64,000 nt of DNA. Origin: Rhynchospora pubera (lineage: Eukaryota; Streptophyta; Magnoliopsida; Poales; Cyperaceae). The translations under genes were made by a program, and so were the position numbers. Below are positions 57,102 to 64,000 of the stretch, piece by piece. Numbering within the stretch: position 1 is the first letter of the stretch; each line of letters starts with the position of its first letter. The notes under the pieces are model-generated. The model was not told the DNA's origin. It searched no databases and was given only the letters and a program-made list of their open reading frames with translations. The stretch spans positions 128,826,752-128,890,751 of the forward strand of contig CM051462.1 in assembly GCA_028095005.1 (NCBI GenBank), given 5' to 3'.

Positions 57102-57878
57102 GGCAAAATTGGATATAACCCCCTACAAACTTCAGCAATTGGATATAACCCCCTCCAAAATTTAAAACTGGATATAACCCCTCAATTTTTTATAACCAAG
57201 GAAATAAACCCTTTTGATTTAAATTCAATCTTGTCTTAATTAAAAAAGCCAATTACATAAATTTGTGACCAAATTATCCTCCTCCCCCAAAAAGCACTTG
57301 AGCATCGCGTGCTTTCTTTTTTTTTTTTTTTAAGTTATGTCACATGCTTTCTTTGTACGAAGCAAAGTTCTAAAATTCATGGAAATGCCTTCAATGTGGA
57401 AAATATTACAAGGACGGGAGAAGCAAATTTAGTTTGCCATGCACAAATAACCTTTTTGCATTTTTTTTGTTGGTACCTGGGCATGGCTGGCGAGCTAAAT
57501 GAAGGAACAAAGAAAACGAAAAAGATACAAAATAAAAAACTTTAGAAATGCTTGAGAATAATAAACTTGTTTCTTTCCTGCCATATAGCCAAGTTGTAGT
57601 CATGAGGACCGCACATACCAATTTTTTCCTAGATATCGTTTCTCTTTTGATTTCACTTGAGGAGGGAAGATGAAACGATCAGTAGAATAGGAAGAGTTAA
57701 GGGTATTTATGTCAAATGCTCTGAAAAATGACTTTTTTTAATTTAAAAATAATTATATTTAATTAAAAGGGTTTATTTCCTTGGTTATAAAGATTTGAGG
57801 GGTTATATCCAGTTTTAAACTTTGAAGGGGGTTATATCCAATTGCTGAAGTTTGTAGGGGGTTATATCCAATTTTGCC
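57102..57878. mobile_element. Mutator-like non-autonomous element, TIRs about 118 bp
   Basis: 777 bp with GGCAAAATTGGATATAACCC ends inverted over about 118 bp at over 90% identity, flanked by perfect 9-bp duplications AAAAAAATA (57093-57101 and 57879-57887). Each arm contains three copies of GGATATAACCCC spaced 30-35 bp, so the arm itself is built from a repeated motif. The 540-bp interior shows no coding signal. Confidence 0.93.
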
Positions 57879-57887
57879 AAAAAAATA

Positions 57888-58294
57888 TATCGTAAACTGA
57901 CTTTTCAAACAAAAAAAAAGAAAAGAAATGCGAGGTAGTCAGATAGAAGCGAATTGATGATGTGTCATAGAGATCGCCATATTTTCTACCTATGTAAGAA
58001 GAAAAAAGGGATTACATGATAGAAATTATGACAGTTTGATCATGGATGGTTAGTCAATTGTGCCTAATCAGCAGCTGTGCAATTTGTATATCGTGGCTGT
58101 CTGATCAAGATCCAATGGACAAGGGAGTCTCGAGCATGTAATCTAGATTGATAGGCCCGTAAAAAATTAACCGTCCGATCAAGATCAGACGGCTCGTACG
58201 TGCGCTACACCATTTGTCGCGCAACAGCAAATCGGGATTGGTAAATATGATGACTCTCATTATGGATATAAGACAATACAATTCAACCTGGAAG
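57888..58294. other. intergenic, one half of a dispersed repeat pair
   Basis: About 58105-58200 holds a block (ATCCAATG...AGGGAGTC...GCATGTAA...CTAGATTG...AACCGTCCGATC) that recurs, diverged, at about 59055-59150. Nature unknown. Confidence 0.45.
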
Positions 58295-58534
58295 CAGGGG
58301 CGGAGCCAATAGGGGGCTGCTTGGGGCAGTTGCCCCCCTTGTGCTCCAAGAAAAATTAAATTTTTATGTATATTTTCTTTATATTTTAGAAATTTTCTAT
58401 AATTTGTCCCCCTAATTAATCATGAATTACTGATTTAGAAAAGAAATATTATTCTTCATAAATAAATTTCTATTTCATTGTTCAATCTTTAAAATTTCGC
58501 CCCTCCTATCATAATTTTCTGGCTCCGCCCCTGC
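58295..58534. mobile_element. hAT-type MITE with CAGGGGCGGAGCCA ends
   Basis: 240 bp, CAGGGGCGGAGCCA at the left, TGGCTCCGCCCCTG at the right (perfect inverse), flanked by 8-bp duplications CCTGGAAG (58287-58294 and 58535-58542). Confidence 0.95.
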
Positions 58535-58542
58535 CTGGAAGA

Positions 58543-60586
58543 CTTTCAGAATTTCAATTATTAATTTATATACGTGGTTCAAGCTAATTCATGTATATTG
58601 CATGAAGCTTGTGTAATTAACTAGCTAGAGGTTAAGTTCCATTAATTGAACGTCATAAATAAACAGAAGAGGCGTCAACGTCAATAGCAGGTTAATTATT
58701 ACAATAAGTTAATTATGATCTGGAACAATAAATTCAGCCTTACGACATGTGCATATTCATTGCAAAATATATTATTAATATATGGTAATTGTAACATTCA
58801 TTGATGGGCTATAACTTATATGGCAAGACCAATTGTGAATAAATGGCTCGAGTAAATTTTTTTTTTCATTTTATCATGTTTTGAGAGTGAATTTCTATTG
58901 TTTCATAAAGAGTTATATCTATCAATCAATTTTTGTTATGTATTAAAAGTTTAAAACATGTTCATCAACGAAATGGAATGTCAGTCCTTTTTGTGGAAAC
59001 CAAATTATGTGCCGCGCGACACCGTGCAGCGCAGAAATCCAGACCGTCCAGATTAAATCCAATGAATGAGGGAGCCCGTGCATGTAACTAGATTGTAAGA
59101 CCTGAAAAAAAAAATCTAACCGTCGAAATCGGATCGTACGGCTCAGATTGGTGCGTGGCACCGGATAGGGGTTCCTTTTTGTGACACCACTGGGTGTTGA
59201 ATACAGAGGAAGTGCTTCTAAAAAAAATGCAGAGGAAGTTCAATAAAATCATAGAATACACACATACACACACATACCTGCACCGTGAGCTGGCGAACTC
59301 TAAAAAACAAAAAATGAAGGCACTCGAAGGAAGCACTTTCTTGCAAATTGGCACGCCTGATAGCAAGAAAAATCAAAATTAGAGCCGACATTTCGTCCAT
59401 TTTTACCTACGTTAGAAAGGGTTTTTTTTTTAATGAAAATAGGTGTCAAGCCCCTACCTTTATGTATTAATAATAAAAAGTATAGAATTTAACCAGTAGC
59501 TAAAACTGAAGTTAAAATTACAAAAAGAAATATAATAATAATAAAATAAATAAAATACAGAAGAAAACAATTAGAAACAAGCAAACATTAGAAAGGGTTT
59601 AACAAAAGATTATTCAGAGCATGGTAATTCGTCCACGATGCTTCTGGGATTTTCATTCCATTGGTTGGAACTGGAGAATTTCGTTCTTTGTTCGAGAAGT
59701 TGACTAGACGAAATTTCTTAATTGGAAAGAACGATGCTTCCTTGACAAGAAGCAGATGAGTCAGAAATCTCTACTCACACCTTTTTACATGACCTAATTT
59801 CTCAACTGATATATTGATATGTATCGATCGTCACAAGTCTTAATCCTATTATTAAATCAACCTAATCAGGGTCCGTCCTAAAAAGATTTTGGACTTATGG
59901 TTGAAAAACATGGCTTTTTATGGTTTAGATCTATGGGGTTTTGCTACGGACACAGATGAACAAATTAAAAAAAAAACAAAGAAACCTATACACCGTAAAT
60001 AATCTCTCAATTAATTTCTTTGGAAATAGTCTGATTTTTTTTTCAGTTTTTCCCTTCTTCATCTAAATTTGTGGTTCTTTTATTTCCTTCATTTAATGTT
60101 CTTATTTTTTTGTTTAAGTTCATAACTCTAAAATATGATGCAATCAGAACTAATCATAATAATAAAAAGCATAAAATAGACAAACTCATTAATTCACATG
60201 AATGACGACAAATTGATATCATTAATTTTCGTCACATTCCGCCTGTTCCATTAATTGGTGTTATTCCCAATTAAGCTAGGGAATAAAGATTCTTTCTGGA
60301 TATATATCATTTTTCAATGTAAGCTATCTAGAATGCTCCATGTGCTAATTACTGGATTTGTAATTTTGGATTGCAACATGCAACGTAAGACAGTAAGAGG
60401 AGCCTAGCTATCAAGCGCATTCCATATCTTTTGTCAAAGATATATCCCACCTATTCTATGGTATGGGTTAATGGGTGTTACGAACGATCTCCAACTGAAG
60501 AAACCCAAAAGAAACTTCCAAACCAACTAATTAACGCACGTGTGAATTATAATTTCTCAATCTCACACTACGACACACTCTCCACC
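58543..60586. other. polyphenol oxidase upstream region
   Basis: No gene recognised. Includes the second copy of the dispersed repeat (about 59035-59165) and a CA-rich microsatellite (about 59258-59277, ACACACATACACACACATAC). Confidence 0.5.
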
Positions 60587-60595
60587 TATAAAAAG
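60587..60595 (+). promoter_or_regulatory. TATA box of polyphenol oxidase
   Basis: TATAAAAAG, 71 bp before the ATG at 60666, with a purine-rich GAGGAGAGG segment following. The spacing fits a plant core promoter with a short leader. Confidence 0.7.
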
Positions 60596-60665
60596 AGGAG
60601 AGGATCAACATGCTCATTGCCACTCCATTTCACTGCCCAAGCATAAAAAAATATTCATCTCAAGC

Positions 60666-63166
60666 ATGCATAAGCTGACTTGTCCGGCCGCTCCTCTAGC
60701 CTCCTCTCACTCCTCTGCATGCAACTTCCAGCCCCATAAACTCAACTCACCTCTCCACTTTCCTAGAAGAACACACCACCCAAAAATTGCATGCAAGTTT
60801 ACTTCAGATGATAACCAAAAACAAAACTCCAGTCGCCGCGATGTTCTAATCGGCCTTGGTGGATTGTATGGCATCACAACCAACCTTAGCATGAACCGCG
60901 GTGCATTAGCTGCGCCAGTTCAGGCACCAGATGTCACCAAGTGTACAGCCCCTCAAGACTTGCCTAGTACCGTAGCACCTACTAATTGCTGCCCTGTTCC
61001 GTTCAATGGTCAAATAGTCGACTTCAAACTTCCGCCCAAGTCGGCCCCGCTTCGTGTACGGCCTGCTGCTCATGCGGTGGATAAAGAATACATAGAGAAA
61101 TATAGTAAAGCGATCAAGCTCATGAAAGAACTGCCAGCTACTGATCCTCGCAACTTCACACAACAGGCAAATGTGCACTGTGCATACTGTGATGGTGCTT
61201 ATGACCAAGTCGGGTTTCCTGATCTTGAATTGCAGATTCATAACTCCTGGCTTTTCTTCCCTTGGCACAGATATTACCTCTACTTTTATGAGCGCATATT
61301 GGGGAAGTTGATTGGAGATGATACTTTTGCACTCCCATTCTGGAACTGGGATGCACCAGCCGGTATGCAGCTCCCGGCGATGTATGCAAACCCATCATCC
61401 TCGCTGTATGATAAACTACGTGATGCAAAGCACCAACCACCGTACCCCATTAATCTAGATTACAACCTGACAGATCCAACATTTACCAGAGATCAACAAA
61501 TTGACCATAACCTGAAGATCATGTATCGTCAGGTCTGTTTTACACTAATTCTGAGCTGCCTCCAAGAAAATATACTTTCAAATTATTTAGAATGAAATTC
61601 ATTTGTAGTTCTGGCAGCTCATGATCCAGTTTTAAGTTGTAACCTTGTTAATTTGTTCTTATGGAAAATACAGGTGATTTCCAATGGTAAAACACCAGAA
61701 CTTTTCATGGGAGCAGCATATCGTGCCGGTGACAAACCAAACCCTGGTCAGGGTTCGTTGGAAAATGTACCGCACGGACCTGTGCATATATGGACAGGAG
61801 ATAGGAACCAACCCCTTAAAGAGAATATGGGCAATTTCTACTCTGCTGGACGGGATCCGATTTTCTTTGCACACCACGCAAATGTCGATCGGATGTGGTA
61901 TGTCTGGAAGAAACTCGGAGGGAAGCACCGGGATTTCACCGACTCAGACTGGCTTGACACAAACTTCCTTTTCTATGATGAGAATTCTCAACTGGTATCT
62001 ATTAATTGGTTCCTTTGAAATTTATTTTAAAATTTTAGTTTTTAATTACTTGTTCAAGTTTCCTTTTAGAAAATAAACATTCTCTTGGCTACATTATTTC
62101 TATATATCTTCTAAATCACATTAACAAAAGGAAAAAAACTGAATTAAGTTTCTTAATTATGGTTTGACTTGTCAACAGGTAAGAGTTAAAGTCAAGGATT
62201 GCTTAGACAATGAGGCCATGAGATTCACGTACCAAGATGTAGACATCCCATGGCTCAATTCCAGACCTACACCCAAAAAAGCCGTACAAAAGTTACAGAC
62301 TAAGGCAAGGTCGCTTTTGCAAACGGAGAAGACCCCTGCAAATTCATTTACAGAACCCAAATTTCCAGTAACTCTTGACAAGGCTGTAAGTGCTACTGTT
62401 TCACGTCCCAAGGTATCACGAAGCAGCAAGGACAAGGAAGATGAAGAAGAAGTGCTTATTGTTGAAGGTATAATTAGCTCAAAATTTTCCATTAATCAAC
62501 TGAATTGGTTGTTAGATTAACTGATTAATAATGATTATAATATATTCAAAATGGTGGAGTTTTTGACAATTAACTCTTAATTTAGTGGTTAAAACATAAA
62601 AATAACATTTCTCAATTGTGGAATGCGAGGTTAAGACTTGAGAGCTGATTACTTCAAGAATTTTATGACCATTGAAAGTGAAAAGTTCGATCCATTTTAT
62701 TCTCAATTATGAAATTCTTTAAGGACTATGTAATAATGACTTGAAATTTTCACAAAAATATATAATATGAAACTACTTTTTTTGCAAATAAACTTTTTAT
62801 AAATGCAATGAAAGTGGTGCTATCCAAGTACTAAAGTAATAATGACTTGATGTTTCAATCCTCGTAATCGCAGGCATTAAGCTGGACCACAGCAAATTCA
62901 TCAAGTTTGATGTCTACGTAAACGCAACAGACGATGATGATATTACACCCAATGCAAGTGAATTTGCCGGCAGCTTTGTTCACGTGCCGCACAAGCACAA
63001 GAAGGGGACGAAGGAGATGAAGCTTGAAACCGTCCTCAAGCTCGGCATCACCGATTTGTTGGAGGACATCGGGGCTGAGGATGACCCTGCCGTCATTGTC
63101 ACACTTGTGCCACGTACCACGGACAAGGTCTCCATTGGCGGCATCAGAATTGCCTTTTCTAAGTAA
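60666..63166 (+). CDS. PPO: polyphenol oxidase (catechol oxidase/tyrosinase type), chloroplast
   Basis: Four exons: 60666-61532, 61674-61994, 62179-62467, 62874-63166; 1,770 nt, 589 aa, the usual length for plant PPO. This type-3 copper enzyme oxidises o-diphenols to quinones in the thylakoid lumen and drives tissue browning after wounding. The N-terminus is a Ser/His/Pro-rich stroma signal followed by a twin-arginine thylakoid signal (SRRDVLIGLGG, Arg57-Arg58) and an ALAAP processing site near 80-84. CuA block: VHCAYCDGAYD (His171, Cys175 for the thioether) and FFPWHRYYLYFYERIL. CuB block: HGPVHIWTGD and FFAHHANVDRMWYVWKK. The DWL domain (TDSDWLDTNFLFYDE) and the KFDV domain (KLDHSKFIKFDVYVNA) follow. 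Many dicot PPO genes lack introns; this one has three. No lesions are seen. A partial relic of a second PPO lies 20 kb upstream. Confidence 0.96.
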
Positions 63167-63600
63167 ACATTACGGGGATAAAATTGTGGGTTCGCATCTA
63201 TTATGATAATGCGCATATGCTTGAAGATTCTTACTTTTATTTATTTTGTTCTGGAGGGAAATAATGTGTGTATGTGTTTTACACAATTATTGAGTTGAAA
63301 TATTTGGTCCTCTATCCGTTAGAGAGCTATATAGCTCGTGGCGAAGTAGGGAGCTATGCGACCCTATAAAGATAAATAAAGAGCTCAGTTTACCAGAATA
63401 ATTGTACATCTAGCTCAGTCCTTAATTAGTAATTAGACTAATTAAGTTAGTGTTTCTTGATGTAATTTCTACGATTTTTCCTCTATGGCTATATATATGT
63501 CAGAATCCATTTCTGTAAGGATACAATCTTGATTAATAATAAAAGCTCTATTACATCTCTACTGTTTTCAACTTTTCATACAATTGCTCAAAACTTTTTA
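63167..63600. other. polyphenol oxidase 3' flank
   Basis: Probable 3' UTR; the first about 90 bp are shared with the relic at 41006. Then AT-rich sequence without a gene. Confidence 0.55.
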
Positions 63601-64000
63601 GGCAAAATTGGGCACATACCTTTCAAATCTTTCTTAATTAGATATTTACCCCTCAAATCATTAAAATTGACCTCATACCTCTCAAATCTCGATAGAACTA
63701 GATATATACCTAATACCCTCCTCACGATTTTAATTAATTTATAAATAGAAAAATCTGATTTTTATATTTTATGACAAAATTGCCGTTGTTCAAATTCCTC
63801 TTTCTTGCCAAGGAGAACTTTTATCTTCTCGCTGAGTGACGGTCAAATAGAATTAAAAACAGAGGACTTTGCAGACAACAATCACCTGAGTCCATATAAA
63901 AGTATTTTGAAAGTTAAATTAATGCAATTAGCGTGTGTTTCAACTTTCAAATTCACCGAAGTTGAAGACCAGTTGCGCTAAAATGAAAGTGATTATAGAA
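63601..64000. mobile_element. left end of a Mutator-like element, cut by the window edge
   Basis: GGCAAAATTGGGCACATACC at 63601 starts with the same 11 bases as the element at 57102 and is followed by repeated ACCTTTCAAATCTTTCTTAA- and CATACCTCTCAAATCTC-type words, the same internally repetitive arm design. No right end is found before 64000. The nine bases before it are AACTTTTTA. Confidence 0.55.

Overview
The window is nuclear DNA from a flowering plant, most likely a eudicot. It is AT-rich and its genes are split by GT-AG introns. The proteins it encodes are plant-type: a plastid polyphenol oxidase with a twin-arginine thylakoid signal, a TIFY/JAZ repressor, the mitochondrial glycine-cleavage T-protein and a two-domain glyoxalase I. 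About half of the intergenic space can be assigned to transposons with definable ends and target-site duplications (TSDs). The species cannot be told from sequence alone.

Genes, left to right. (1) A glycolate-oxidase-family gene ending in a peroxisomal SRL signal (exons 5193-8625, +); one exon carries an in-frame stop and a 1-bp deletion, and the N-terminal exon is not in the window. (2) A compact three-exon JAZ gene (9077-10113, -) rebuilt here from its exons; 115 aa, no canonical degron. (3) SRP14 (15678-17571, +). (4) Glycine-cleavage T-protein (20118-22918, +). (5) Glyoxalase I (24568-27891, +). (6) ATG8 (33439-34836, -). (7) A broken last exon of a polyphenol oxidase (40551-41005, +). 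(8) An apparently complete four-exon polyphenol oxidase (60666-63166, +). Every rebuilt CDS except the two pseudogenes has compatible intron phases and a total length divisible by three.

Mobile DNA. A young Copia element (159-4712, LTRs 248 bp with 3 differences, TSD GTATA) lies upstream of the first visible oxidase exon. An older, integrase-deleted Copia is at 53538-56699. Two solo LTRs are bounded by 5-bp TSDs (44349-44850 and 46241-47765). A 5'-truncated L1-type LINE with poly-A tail and 8-bp TSD is at 48827-51745. Five hAT-type elements have 8-bp flanking repeats (7585, 14725, 42487, 43450, 58295). Two Mutator-like elements have 9-bp TSDs (45353, 57102). Six GGCTCCGTTTGGAT-type MITEs have 3-bp TSDs, and there are several other foldback elements. 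The 11.1-15.4 kb segment is a composite of such elements and holds a 117-bp minisatellite.

The genes do not form an operon-like system. Three touch C2/carbonyl metabolism (glycolate oxidase, glycine cleavage, glyoxalase I), but nothing in the DNA links their control. The most unusual observations are the unannotated JAZ gene, a set of seven hairpin-forming 33-bp units in the U3 of a solo LTR, the mismatch between the young LTRs and the broken coding region of the first Copia, and the polyphenol-oxidase relic split by a MITE. I saw no CRISPR array, rRNA or tRNA gene, and no clearly new multi-gene system.
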